Below, in pieces: positions 26,071 through 34,936 of a stretch of DNA of 64,000 nucleotides. The position numbers were made by a program, and so were the translations under genes. The notes beneath the pieces are model-generated. The model made no database searches. It worked only from the letters and a program-made list of their open reading frames with translations, and was not told where the DNA came from. This stretch comes from Clostridia bacterium (lineage in GTDB: Bacteria; Bacillota; Clostridia; Peptostreptococcales; Anaerovoracaceae), in the NCBI GenBank assembly GCA_030537495.1, contig JAUNMH010000001.1, positions 62,001 through 126,000 of the forward strand, given 5' to 3'. Each line of letters opens with the position of its first letter. The first letter of the stretch is position 1.

Positions 26071-27111
26071 CTATTTCAAAATTTCTTCCATCGCTGCCAT
26101 AAATCTATCGTTTTCTTCTCGCAGCTTCACGGCAATTCGCCAAAAGCCCTTGCCCAGGCCCTGATAATTGCTGCAATCTCTTATGAGAAAGCCTTTTTCC
26201 AAACATTTATCGTACAGATCCTTAGGACCCTGGAAAAAAATATAGTTGGCATTGGAGCCATAAACCTTCAGCCCCAGCCCTCTAAGCGCCGCAATAAGTC
26301 TCACACGCTCAGCCTCAATAGCCGCCAGGCTAGTCGCCACATATTCTTCTTCCTGAAGGGCTGCAACCCCTGCCGCCTGTGCCAAATTAGAGAGATTCCA
26401 AGGTTGTCTAACCTTGTCCAAGGCTCCCAGAGTTTCCTCATTATCACAAAGACAATAACCCAGTCGCACACCCGCCATGGCATACAACTTGGTAAAAGCC
26501 TTCAGAATTACCAGGTTTGGGAATCGCTCCAGCTCATTTTGCACCGAATACCGCGCCCTCTCCTCAATGAAATCCATGAAGCACTCATCCACCACCAGTG
26601 TCACGCCCATGTCCGCACACTTTTCGGCTATTCTCTCCATGAGAACCTTCTCAGTCAAAACTCCTGTAGGATTATTGGGATTACATATAAACATAATATC
26701 CAAATCCTCAGTAATAGCATCGAGAATGTCTTCTTCTATGGTAAAATCCTTTTCCTCATATAGTTTATGGTATTTAATGTCACAGCCTACAGCCCCTAAA
26801 GCTTCCCCATATTCCGAAAAACTAGGTGCTGTCAGCAATGCCCTCCTAGGCTTAAGCGCAAAGACAAGGTCCAAAATCACCTCTGCTGCACCGTTTCCAA
26901 AGAAAATTTTGTCGCCGGAAACGCCCAGGTGCGCTGAAAGAGCCTCTCTCAGCTCGGACGCGTTGACGTCCGGATAGTGATTGATTTCAGATGCTGCGCT
27001 GCATATTGCATGAACCACACCTGCCGGCGCGCCGAAAGGGTTGCAGTTGGAGGAGTAATCCGTAACGTTCTTGTGGCGGTAAATGTCGCCGCCGTGTGTA
27101 TTTTTGCTCAT
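26071..27111 (-). CDS. cobD: L-threonine-O-3-phosphate decarboxylase (PLP-dependent)
   Basis: Fold-type I PLP enzyme of 346 residues, aminotransferase-like, which makes (R)-1-aminopropan-2-yl phosphate, the linker of the nucleotide loop. The Schiff-base lysine lies in LKAFTKLYAMAGVRLGY, with CNPNNPTG and VDECFMDF upstream and a C-terminal FWRIAVK arginine. The N-terminal HGGDIYRH is typical of CobD rather than histidinol-phosphate aminotransferase. It stands between cbiB and cbiP, the context expected for this function. Confidence 0.93.
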   Translation of the reverse strand: MSKNTHGGDIYRHKNVTDYSSNCNPFGAPAGVVHAICSAASEINHYPDVNASELREALSAHLGVSGDKIFFGNGAAEVILDLVFALKPRRALLTAPSFSEYGEALGAVGCDIKYHKLYEEKDFTIEEDILDAITEDLDIMFICNPNNPTGVLTEKVLMERIAEKCADMGVTLVVDECFMDFIEERARYSVQNELERFPNLVILKAFTKLYAMAGVRLGYCLCDNEETLGALDKVRQPWNLSNLAQAAGVAALQEEEYVATSLAAIEAERVRLIAALRGLGLKVYGSNANYIFFQGPKDLYDKCLEKGFLIRDCSNYQGLGKGFWRIAVKLREENDRFMAAMEEILK

Positions 27112-27153
27112 ATATTTTCCTTAATTAATGATATTTTGTCATGGTTCTTAGTT

Positions 27154-28137
27154 CTAGATTATGCCCAAAAGAATTAGAACCGTCAAGGTGTGCAGTACTG
27201 CCAGAATTGCGACTGTAATTCCGCCACCGCAGACCATTAGTCTGTTTGCTCTGCGTATATCCTCGACTTCAACAGGTCTGATGGCGTCGCCAATAGTTGG
27301 TTTCTCATAGAGTTTACCAAAGTAGTAGGCATTGCCTGCCAGTTGAATCTGCAGGGCTCCCGCCACTGCTGCCTCGGTCTGGGCTGAGTTAGGGCTTGCG
27401 TGATTGTATCTGTCTCTCTTGAAAATTCTCCAGGCGCCCTTCATGCTCTCTCCGCAAACACCTGCGGCCAGAACAAGTATCAAACCTGCTAGACGCGATG
27501 GAATATAATTGGCCACGTCGTCTAGCTTAGCAGCGTATCGACCGAAGTTGATATACTTGTCGTTTTTATATCCAACCATTGAGTCCATGGTGTTTATTCC
27601 CTTATAAACTAGCATTAGAACGGGGCCGCCTATTACAAAATAGAATAGGGGCGCGAAGACTCCGTCGGAAAAGTTCTCTGCAATGGTTTCTACCGCCGCC
27701 TTAGTTATGCCTCTCTCATCTAAGCCTTGGGTATCCCTGCCAACTATCATGGAAACCGCATCCCTGCCGTCTTCTATTGTTCCGTTTTTTAAGGAGTAAT
27801 ATACCTTCATGCTTTCAACTTTCAAGGATTTTACCGCTACGAACTGATAGCAGATTATTGCCATGACTCCCACAGCCAGTGCCGTATGAACCTGGAAGCA
27901 TAGCTTCAAGATCAGCCATGGAACCAGTCCGCTAGCTGCACAAATGCATATAATGAGAGCGAGGCCTGCTACCCTTTCTCCTCCCGGTGTTTTCGGAAAA
28001 ACCTTCCTAAGAAATTTTTCCATTACTTCAATTGCCTTTCCTATTAGCCTTACGGGATGATAGAAACATCTAGGGTCCCCAATTATTAAGTCCAATATAA
28101 AGCCAATTACCAAAGCAATTGCCGAATATTTTAACAT
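27154..28137 (-). CDS. cbiB: adenosylcobinamide-phosphate synthase
   Basis: Membrane protein of 327 residues that joins cobyric acid to the aminopropanol (phosphate) arm. Four to five membrane spans are visible. Family motifs are LIIGDPRCFYHPVRLIG (about 17-33), the ETIAENFSDGVFAPLFY segment and YFGKLYEKPTIGD. It should sit in the cytoplasmic membrane, where the last steps of cobalamin assembly occur. Spacing to cbiA is 73 bases and to cobD 42. Confidence 0.96.
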   Translation of the reverse strand: MLKYSAIALVIGFILDLIIGDPRCFYHPVRLIGKAIEVMEKFLRKVFPKTPGGERVAGLALIICICAASGLVPWLILKLCFQVHTALAVGVMAIICYQFVAVKSLKVESMKVYYSLKNGTIEDGRDAVSMIVGRDTQGLDERGITKAAVETIAENFSDGVFAPLFYFVIGGPVLMLVYKGINTMDSMVGYKNDKYINFGRYAAKLDDVANYIPSRLAGLILVLAAGVCGESMKGAWRIFKRDRYNHASPNSAQTEAAVAGALQIQLAGNAYYFGKLYEKPTIGDAIRPVEVEDIRRANRLMVCGGGITVAILAVLHTLTVLILLGII

Positions 28138-28210
28138 TAGCTTATTTTCTCCAAATCGTTATTATAAATTATAGTTGTGTCCAGCGGGTTCTCCCGGCTG
28201 AACCTTGGAC

Positions 28211-29599
28211 CTAACCGCGTTTCCTGCCGTAGGCCTCACATTTTGCCAGAAATGCTGCCGGCACCTTAGGGTTCCCGTAGTAATAAAGATGTGGAAATCC
28301 TACCATTATATTTTCACTCTGGTGCATGCACTTCCAGCTTCTGCTGCCCACAGGCTTTCTCGCTGTCATAGTTTCTCCATTTGAAGTAGAGTCAAAATAG
28401 TGGAACTCGTGGGCAGGAATAGGTCCCGGCTCCACGCCCTTCAGAAATTCTCCGCCTTCGTCCTCGAGGGTAACGTAACCAAAACGTCCAAGTCTCTGGG
28501 TTTTGAACGCCTTGCCTTCGATAACGCCAACGCCTTCATAGGCCTTGCCTTCGTTATCTTCAAGGCTTTCGTGAAGATACATGAATCCGCCACACTCTGC
28601 CAAAACAGGCATTCCGCCCGTAGCGGCAGCTGCAATGCTGTCACGCATGGGCTTGTTGGCTTCCAGTTCCTTGGCATAAAGCTCCGGATAGCCTCCGTAA
28701 AGAATGAGCCCAGACACATTTTCAGGCATTTTCTCGTCCTTTATAGGCGAAAATTCCACAATCTCCGCACCCATCTTCTGTAGCAGTCTCAGGTTATCCT
28801 CATACATAAAGCAAAAGGCTTCATCCCTTGCAACTGCCAGCTTTACAGGGTACTTGCCTTCAGTATGAAAGTCGAAGGCTGCTCCTGTGGGTTTTGATAC
28901 TTCAACGTCCGGCGCGCCTTTCGCCAGCTCTACTAAAGCATCTAAATCTACGCTATCCTCAATTATCTCAGAAAGCTTCTGCAGCTTTTCCTTAATGTTT
29001 TCTATTTCATCAGGCATAACAAGACCCAGGTGTCTGCTCTCCAGAAGGCAGTCCGTGACCTTAGGCAGATATCCGAGAACGCGCGCTCCGCACTCCTCTT
29101 CAATATGAGCCTTAAGTCCCTGATAAATCATAGGACTCACCTGATTCAAAATGACGCCCTCAATGTGGCTGTCCGTCCTATATTCCTTGAAGCCCTTGAC
29201 AAAGGCCGCTGCCGAGCCGCTCATGCCTTTAGCATTTACAATTAGAACTACCGGTGTATCTGTTACGCGGGCTACGTCGTAGGCGCTGGCTCTGGTGCTT
29301 GTTCCGCCCAGACCGTCATAATACCCCATAACGCCCTCGATGACTGCAATGTCACAATCCCTGCAGTTGTCGGCGAGAATCCATCTCACAATGTGCTCAG
29401 GTGCAAAGAAAGTATCCAAATTTCTGGACTTTGCGCCGATTACCTTGCTGTGAAACATAGGATCGATATAGTCGGGGCCGCACTTAAAGGAGCACGGCTT
29501 CACACCCTTATTTATCAAAGCCTGCAGAATTCCGCAGGTTATCAATGTCTTTCCGCTTCCACTGGCTCCCGCCGCCAGCAGTATTCTTGGAACCTTCAT
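28211..29599 (-). CDS. cbiA: cobyrinic acid a,c-diamide synthase
   Basis: Amidates the a and c side chains using glutamine and ATP, 462 residues. The N-terminal P-loop is GASGSGKTLITC (residues 12-23), followed by KCGPDYIDPMFH; the GATase part has the nucleophile cysteine in VLAECGGFMYLHE and the C-terminal HEFHYFDS. Its ATG follows the stop of the cbiJ-E-T fusion directly (TAGATG), so translation is coupled. Confidence 0.97.
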   Translation of the reverse strand: MKVPRILLAAGASGSGKTLITCGILQALINKGVKPCSFKCGPDYIDPMFHSKVIGAKSRNLDTFFAPEHIVRWILADNCRDCDIAVIEGVMGYYDGLGGTSTRASAYDVARVTDTPVVLIVNAKGMSGSAAAFVKGFKEYRTDSHIEGVILNQVSPMIYQGLKAHIEEECGARVLGYLPKVTDCLLESRHLGLVMPDEIENIKEKLQKLSEIIEDSVDLDALVELAKGAPDVEVSKPTGAAFDFHTEGKYPVKLAVARDEAFCFMYEDNLRLLQKMGAEIVEFSPIKDEKMPENVSGLILYGGYPELYAKELEANKPMRDSIAAAATGGMPVLAECGGFMYLHESLEDNEGKAYEGVGVIEGKAFKTQRLGRFGYVTLEDEGGEFLKGVEPGPIPAHEFHYFDSTSNGETMTARKPVGSRSWKCMHQSENIMVGFPHLYYYGNPKVPAAFLAKCEAYGRKRG

Positions 29600-31657
29600 C
29601 TATTCCAATTCCTTTCCCGTAAACGCTACAATGTATATAGGGTTTTCGCCCTTCATCATGGTGTAAGGCCCAACCTTGTGGCCTTCCGCTGAGGTTACCT
29701 GGCTGATTTCCACGCTTCCCTCGCGTCCAAATTTTTTGCTACATTCCAGTGCCTGAGCCATAGACTCAAGTGCAATGCAGTTTATAACAAAACGGACTGA
29801 GCCGCCTTCGCCGGCCGCTTCGCTTGTACCTGCCGAGCCGGCAGTCTTGCCGCCTGCCTGGCTGCTTCTTCTGCAGCATTCTGCTACGATTTCTTCCATA
29901 TTCCCCGAAGATCCACCGATAAAAACATGGCTCGGTGCAGGCAATCCTTCCATAGCCTCCGGCGCCACTCCTGGGACTATGGTAAAGTTGTCGCACATAA
30001 ACTTCTTCTTGTTTTCTTCGGCTAGGGCAACGGCTTCTTCCTTTTTCTCCACGCCGTAGACATGACCGCGCGATGCGATAATGGCCATTTCTATGGAGAC
30101 AGAACCAGTTCCTGAACCTATATCATAGCAAATTGAATCCTCTTCAAGGTTCATTCTGGCAATGGACGCACTTCTCACGTCGAACTTAGTCATAGGCACC
30201 TTGGCCCTGATAAACTCTTCGTCGCGACGTCTCGCTAGCTTGTTGATTCTTGTATTTTCCCAATCCTCATTAACTGCGCAAACAACGCAAAGAGGATCAT
30301 TTTCGTAATTTTCAAAATCTTCGCCATAGCCGGAGACGATTTTCTCATCCTCATATGAAAGCTTCTCGCCTACGTAAAGTTTTACCTTATCCAGGCCATA
30401 GTACTTCAGCTTTCCTGCAAGTCCAGCCACATCGTCCTTCTTACCTAGAATGGAAAAAACTTTCTCATTGTCTCTTATCAGCGGTATCAGCGATGCCTCT
30501 CTACCGTGATTGCTTACAATTACAGCATCATCCCAGCTCTTCTTGATTTTGCTCATGAAATATGCCACAGACGAAATTCCTGCTATCTGACGCACCTGGC
30601 AACCTATATTTTCCAAGGCTCCTGCCAGTTTCTTGGCTCCACTATAGAATCCAGTGTCTCCAGACAATAGAACAGCAATTTTCTCATACTCAGGATGTTC
30701 CTCAAGATAAGCAGCAATCTTCTTGCTGTCGTACTCGACCAAAACTTCCTTATCCAGCACATCCACAGACTCTACCATTCGTCTCGCGCCGATTACAATT
30801 TCAGCCTCAGCAACTGCCGCCTCGGCTTCTCCTGTCATGCTGCCGTAGCCGCCCATGCCAATGCCTATGAGGGCTGCGGCTCTGTTGGTTTTGATATCGA
30901 ATAGCTGGCAAAGCCTACCCTTGCACTCATAGTATGACATGCCATTTTCTTCTTCCGGTCTGCCTACGATGACGCAGGTACAGCCCGCTTCATTGGCCGC
31001 CTCAATTTTCTCCTCATAGCCGCCGGCTCTGCCCGTAACCTTAGTCACCAGGTACTTAGCCTTTTTCGCCTTCAGCATGGCAACATTAAGTTCCTTGGAA
31101 AATGGCCCCTGCATGCAAATCAGATTCTCGCCGCGAAATCCTAAAGCCTCGCACTCTGCCGCAACATCAGCCGTCGAAAGAACGCGGGCAACGACCCTTT
31201 CCTTATAGCCTGGAATTGCAGTGTACTTGTGCAGTTCCTTGCTTCCCGTCGATGCGAAAATCACGCCTTCGGTGCCGGAAAGATACTCAGCCGCCGCCTC
31301 CACGCTGTCCACAAAAACAGCCCCGGCCTCTTCCATACCGCTGCCTGCCGCGTCACGCAAAAGCCTCATATACTCAGTGCCCTTGGCCTGGCAAGCCGCC
31401 TTAATGTTGGCCGTTACCTCCTTAGCGTAAGGGTGTGTGGCATCAATGACGATTTCCGGTTTCTCTTCCTCGATCAAAACCTCCATGGCTGCCTCGTCCA
31501 GTCTTTCTGAGGAAATCCTCAGACTAGGCCCTTCCTTCATCCTTGTTGCGCCGTACTCAGTAGCAACGCAAACCAAGGTCTCTATGTTTTTTTCGCTTAA
31601 GAATTCAGCTGTTTCATTTCCTTCAGTTGTTCCGCCGAAAAGAATTACTTTACACAT
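29600..31657 (-). CDS. cbiJ-cbiE-cbiT: trifunctional fusion: precorrin-6A reductase, C5-methyltransferase, C15-methyltransferase/decarboxylase
   Basis: One chain of 685 residues carries three enzymes of the anaerobic corrin pathway. Residues 1-255 are CbiJ/CobK (FGGTTEGNETAEFL; DATHPYAKEVT; ASTGSKELHKY). Residues about 262-455 are CbiE (IGIGMGGYGSMTG; LLSGDTGFYSGA; VSNHGRE). Residues about 470-685 are CbiT (TKFDVRSASIARM; YDIGSGTGSVSIEM). The CbiT part contains an Ala/Gly/Ser-rich insert (about 610-632). CbiE-CbiT fusions are common as CobL; a CbiJ fused in front is less so. The chain could channel intermediates. Overlaps cbiH by 8 bases. Confidence 0.92.
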   Translation of the reverse strand: MCKVILFGGTTEGNETAEFLSEKNIETLVCVATEYGATRMKEGPSLRISSERLDEAAMEVLIEEEKPEIVIDATHPYAKEVTANIKAACQAKGTEYMRLLRDAAGSGMEEAGAVFVDSVEAAAEYLSGTEGVIFASTGSKELHKYTAIPGYKERVVARVLSTADVAAECEALGFRGENLICMQGPFSKELNVAMLKAKKAKYLVTKVTGRAGGYEEKIEAANEAGCTCVIVGRPEEENGMSYYECKGRLCQLFDIKTNRAAALIGIGMGGYGSMTGEAEAAVAEAEIVIGARRMVESVDVLDKEVLVEYDSKKIAAYLEEHPEYEKIAVLLSGDTGFYSGAKKLAGALENIGCQVRQIAGISSVAYFMSKIKKSWDDAVIVSNHGREASLIPLIRDNEKVFSILGKKDDVAGLAGKLKYYGLDKVKLYVGEKLSYEDEKIVSGYGEDFENYENDPLCVVCAVNEDWENTRINKLARRRDEEFIRAKVPMTKFDVRSASIARMNLEEDSICYDIGSGTGSVSIEMAIIASRGHVYGVEKKEEAVALAEENKKKFMCDNFTIVPGVAPEAMEGLPAPSHVFIGGSSGNMEEIVAECCRRSSQAGGKTAGSAGTSEAAGEGGSVRFVINCIALESMAQALECSKKFGREGSVEISQVTSAEGHKVGPYTMMKGENPIYIVAFTGKELE

Positions 31658-32384
31658 TTTTATAGCCTCGTGGTGTTACCATTTTACCATTCATATTCAT
31701 AGTTGAGCTGTTTCCAATAAATACTGTTGTGAACATGTCAACCTTTGTATCTCTAAGTTCAGCTAATGTCATTGTCTGGCATTCCTGGCCTTCTCTTCCG
31801 ATCATCTTTACAATTCCGCAAACTGTTTCTGGCTCTTTGCCATATTCCATAAGAATGTCGCAAGCCTTCTGCAAATAGTCGTGTCTCTTAATGCTGGACG
31901 GATTATACAGGCTCACTACAAAGTCTCCTGCAGCTGCTGCCTTAAGTCTTGCTTCAATTAATTCCCATGGTGTTAGAAGATCGCTTAAGCTGATCAGACA
32001 GAAGTCGTGAATCAGTGGTGCTCCAAGTACTGCAGCTCCGCTGATTGCAGCTGTAACCCCTGGGATGATTTCGATTTCTGTTTCTGGATAGTCAGCTCCT
32101 ACCTGATAGATAAGGCTTGCCATTCCATATACTCCTGCATCTCCTGAGCAAATCATGGCTACAGTCTGGTCCTTGCTTGCCTCGTCAAAGGCCATAACGC
32201 ATCTGTCTACTTCTTTTCTCATAGGTGTGCTCATAAACTTCTTATCAGCAAAGTGGTCCTTAACTAAGTCAATATATACGTCATATCCTACGATGCAGTC
32301 GCATTTTTTCAGTGCCTCTGCTGCTTCTATGGTCATTTTCTCATATGCACCTGGGCCGATTCCCACTACATAAATCTTATTCAT
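31650..32384 (-). CDS. cbiH: cobalt-precorrin-3B C17-methyltransferase
   Basis: SAM-dependent methyltransferase of 244 residues that performs ring contraction and C17 methylation. It has the corrin methyltransferase signatures VVGIGPGAYEKMTIEAAEAL at the N-terminus, ICSGDAGVYGMASL in the centre and SLYNPSSIKRHDYL near the end. Overlaps cbiG by 8 bases and cbiJ-E-T by 8 bases. Confidence 0.96.
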   Translation of the reverse strand: MNKIYVVGIGPGAYEKMTIEAAEALKKCDCIVGYDVYIDLVKDHFADKKFMSTPMRKEVDRCVMAFDEASKDQTVAMICSGDAGVYGMASLIYQVGADYPETEIEIIPGVTAAISGAAVLGAPLIHDFCLISLSDLLTPWELIEARLKAAAAGDFVVSLYNPSSIKRHDYLQKACDILMEYGKEPETVCGIVKMIGREGQECQTMTLAELRDTKVDMFTTVFIGNSSTMNMNGKMVTPRGYKNV

Positions 32385-33468
32385 ATTTCAATTCCTCTTC
32401 TTTAATTACTATTGCTATTGTCACGCCATCTCTGGCAAATTTTCTTAAAGTAAAGTACGGCTCATGCACTGCTGGCGATGATTTCTTCGGCTCTTGTCCT
32501 GCCGATGCCGGCGTCTCCATTAAGCTGGCAAGCATTGCGCTTCTCTCACACACGCTGCCTACGCCTACGGTTTCCCTTACAAACTCTGATTCCGTATATT
32601 CACCCGGTGCCTGCTCCAGTTCCTCCGGTGTGAAGAAATGCACAGGCACGCCCTGCTGCTCGCAGAATTCCAATAGTCCCTTTTCATCTGCCTTTAGTGT
32701 TACAGATGCGAAACAGCGAACGGCTCTTGGGTCAAGCTGGCCCATATTGCAGGCTTTCAAGGCCTCATTATACACATCGTCAATTACCGATGCTTCAGTA
32801 TTTCTGCGGCATCCAAGGCCTACATATGCCCATTTCGGAATTAGCCACAGGCAATCAGCCTCTGGGCTATCGCTTGCAGCGTCCGCAGCGCCACGGCCTG
32901 CGCCTTCCGCGCCGGCCTCCTCTTCATCTGGGCGGAAAGGCGAAATCCACATATCCATTTCGTCTTCTCTGTCCTGAATCATCAAGGCTGCATATTCCTT
33001 TGCTTTGGTAAAATCGTCTATTATTAGTCCGTTTTTCTTGGCGAAAACATCGGGTGCTCCCTTGCCATGAATATCTGTAGCTGTTGTTATTACCGCATTT
33101 CCTCCTGTTATTTTAGCAATCTCTGCTGTCAGTTCATTGGCTCCGCCAATGTGTCCGGAAAGCAGGGAAATAACATTTCGTCCCAGCTCGTCAACGACGA
33201 TTACTGCCGGGTCTGTTTTCTTGCTCTTAACAAAAGGTGCTATTGCACGGACTGCAATTCCGCAAGAGCTAACATAAATCAGGGCGTCGGAATCATGAAA
33301 ATGTTTCTCCGTCCACTGACTCAAGGACTCCGATATTGAGTTTGGGGAGTGAATACTTTTGACGAAAGTTTTGATTTCTTCCGTCTCTGGGAGTTTTGAT
33401 AGATGGTCTGCTAACCTATCCGCCAACGCCTCACCTGTAAGGCTAAAAGCCAGTACTGAAATCTTCAT
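32377..33468 (-). CDS. cbiG: cobalt-precorrin-5A hydrolase
   Basis: Opens the delta-lactone of cobalt-precorrin-5A with release of acetaldehyde. The 363-residue protein has an N-terminal domain (about 1-140) with YVSSCGIAVRAIAPFVKSKKTDPAV and LLSGHIGGANELT, a variable middle with an acidic, alanine-rich insert (about 185-205), and a C-terminal CbiG domain (YVGLGCRRNTEASVIDD; RAVRCFASV). Its ATG follows the cbiF stop directly. Confidence 0.96.
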   Translation of the reverse strand: MKISVLAFSLTGEALADRLADHLSKLPETEEIKTFVKSIHSPNSISESLSQWTEKHFHDSDALIYVSSCGIAVRAIAPFVKSKKTDPAVIVVDELGRNVISLLSGHIGGANELTAEIAKITGGNAVITTATDIHGKGAPDVFAKKNGLIIDDFTKAKEYAALMIQDREDEMDMWISPFRPDEEEAGAEGAGRGAADAASDSPEADCLWLIPKWAYVGLGCRRNTEASVIDDVYNEALKACNMGQLDPRAVRCFASVTLKADEKGLLEFCEQQGVPVHFFTPEELEQAPGEYTESEFVRETVGVGSVCERSAMLASLMETPASAGQEPKKSSPAVHEPYFTLRKFARDGVTIAIVIKEEELKYE

Positions 33469-34233
33469 TTATTTGCTCGCTTCTCTAAATTCTGTTGTAA
33501 ACTCCGGATCATAAAGCTTGGATCTGTCGTAATTTGTGCACCCAACTACGTCTCCGATAATCATTAGGGCTGTCTTTGTAATGTTGTTTTCCTTTGCTGT
33601 CTGTGCCAGTGTTCCAACTGTGCAGACGAAAGTCTTTTCATCATCCCAAGTTGCCTTGTAAACGATGGCTGCAGGTGTATCCGCTGTGTAACCACCCTCG
33701 ATAAGTTTCTTGCTCAGCTCTTCGAGAAGGCCTGTGCTCAGGAAAACTACCATAGTTGCCTGGTGCGCGGCGAAGGACTGAATGCTTTCCTTAGCTGGAA
33801 CCGGTGTTCTGCCTTCCATTCTTGTGATAATAACGCTCTGTGAAATATTTGGAAGAGTGTATTCAAGGTTCAGTGCTGATGCAGCTCCGCAGAATGAGCT
33901 TACGCCCGGTGTGTAATCATAATTGATTTTCTTTTCATCAAGAACATCCATCTGCTCTCTGATTGCGCCGTAAAGGCAAGGGTCACCAGTGTGAAGTCTT
34001 ACAACCTTCTGGCCCTTTTCGTAGCCTTCGATCATAACTTCAAGGACGTCTTCTAAAGTCATCTTCGCGCTGTTGTAAATCTGACATCCTTCCTTTGCAT
34101 AGTCAAGAAGCTTAGGGTTAACCAAGGAACCAGCGTAAACGATGATATCTGCTTCTTCTAAAAAACTCTTTCCTCTAAGTGTGATTAAATCTGCCGCTCC
34201 GCTGCCGGCACCTACAAAATGGATTTTCTGCAT
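33469..34233 (-). CDS. cbiF: cobalt-precorrin-4 C11-methyltransferase
   Basis: SAM-dependent methyltransferase of 254 residues. Family signatures are FVGAGSGAADLITLRG at the N-terminus, RLHTGDPCLYGAI, YTPGVSSFCGAASALN and VIITRMEGRTPVP. The GSGAAD variant of the usual GPGDPD loop is typical of CbiF/CobM. Ends one base before cbiG. Confidence 0.96.
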   Translation of the reverse strand: MQKIHFVGAGSGAADLITLRGKSFLEEADIIVYAGSLVNPKLLDYAKEGCQIYNSAKMTLEDVLEVMIEGYEKGQKVVRLHTGDPCLYGAIREQMDVLDEKKINYDYTPGVSSFCGAASALNLEYTLPNISQSVIITRMEGRTPVPAKESIQSFAAHQATMVVFLSTGLLEELSKKLIEGGYTADTPAAIVYKATWDDEKTFVCTVGTLAQTAKENNITKTALMIIGDVVGCTNYDRSKLYDPEFTTEFREASK

Positions 34234-34237
34234 GTTT

Positions 34238-34936
34238 CTAACCTCTTTCTTTCACTATCATTAATGAGAAATATGATGCGTCATCAGGTATGTCATCTGC
34301 GCTCAGGTGCAAGACTTCGTTTTCCATGCCGCAGTTTTCAATCATTACGGCCTCCTGCCCACTTTCAATAACGCTGTCTCTAATTGACGCCATTTTCTTT
34401 CCGCCCTTCATCAAAACCTTAGTACCCGGAAGTTCCAAGACTTTGTCCATGGATTCCGCGTTGTATGTACCTGGAATTACATGAAGTGGCTCATCTCTTT
34501 CCACTAAACTCATATTTAGTCTTGCCGCTGTGGCACAAAATGACGGAATTCCGCTTGTAATTTCCGCCTCGTAGCCGTGGGCCAAAACTCTCTTATGTAC
34601 ATAAAGATATGTTGAGTAAACGCAAACGTCTCCTAGTGTTAGGAAGGCAACGTTCTTGCCTTCGTCTAGGATTTTTTCTATGACAAGGGCTGCTGCATCG
34701 TGTGCCTGGTTTAACTCCTCTTCATCTTTAATCATGGGCATATCCACGCCTATAACTTTTTTCTCGCCTAGCTCAGGATATGCTCCCTCTGCGATTTTGT
34801 ATGCAACTGTTTCTCTCGGATTGTCTCCGGGAACTGCAATAACATCGCTTTCTTTTATATATCTTAAGGCCTTAAGTGTCATTAGCTCCGGGTCTCCGGG
34901 GCCTACACCTATGCCGTATAGTCTTCCTTTATTCAT
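34238..34936 (-). CDS. cbiL: cobalt-factor II C20-methyltransferase
   Basis: First ring-methylating enzyme after cobalt insertion, 232 residues. Signatures: YGIGVGPGDPELMTLKAL (4-21), FLTLGDVCVYSTYLY in the middle and ITSGIPSFCATAARLN. It overlaps the end of cbiD by 8 bases and is followed by cbiF after 4 bases. Confidence 0.96.
   Translation of the reverse strand: MNKGRLYGIGVGPGDPELMTLKALRYIKESDVIAVPGDNPRETVAYKIAEGAYPELGEKKVIGVDMPMIKDEEELNQAHDAAALVIEKILDEGKNVAFLTLGDVCVYSTYLYVHKRVLAHGYEAEITSGIPSFCATAARLNMSLVERDEPLHVIPGTYNAESMDKVLELPGTKVLMKGGKKMASIRDSVIESGQEAVMIENCGMENEVLHLSADDIPDDASYFSLMIVKERG

Noticed and set aside
32312..32977. 221-codon plus-strand open frame opposite cbiG
   Set aside because: Shadow of a clear cbiG frame; composition is that of reverse-complemented coding sequence.
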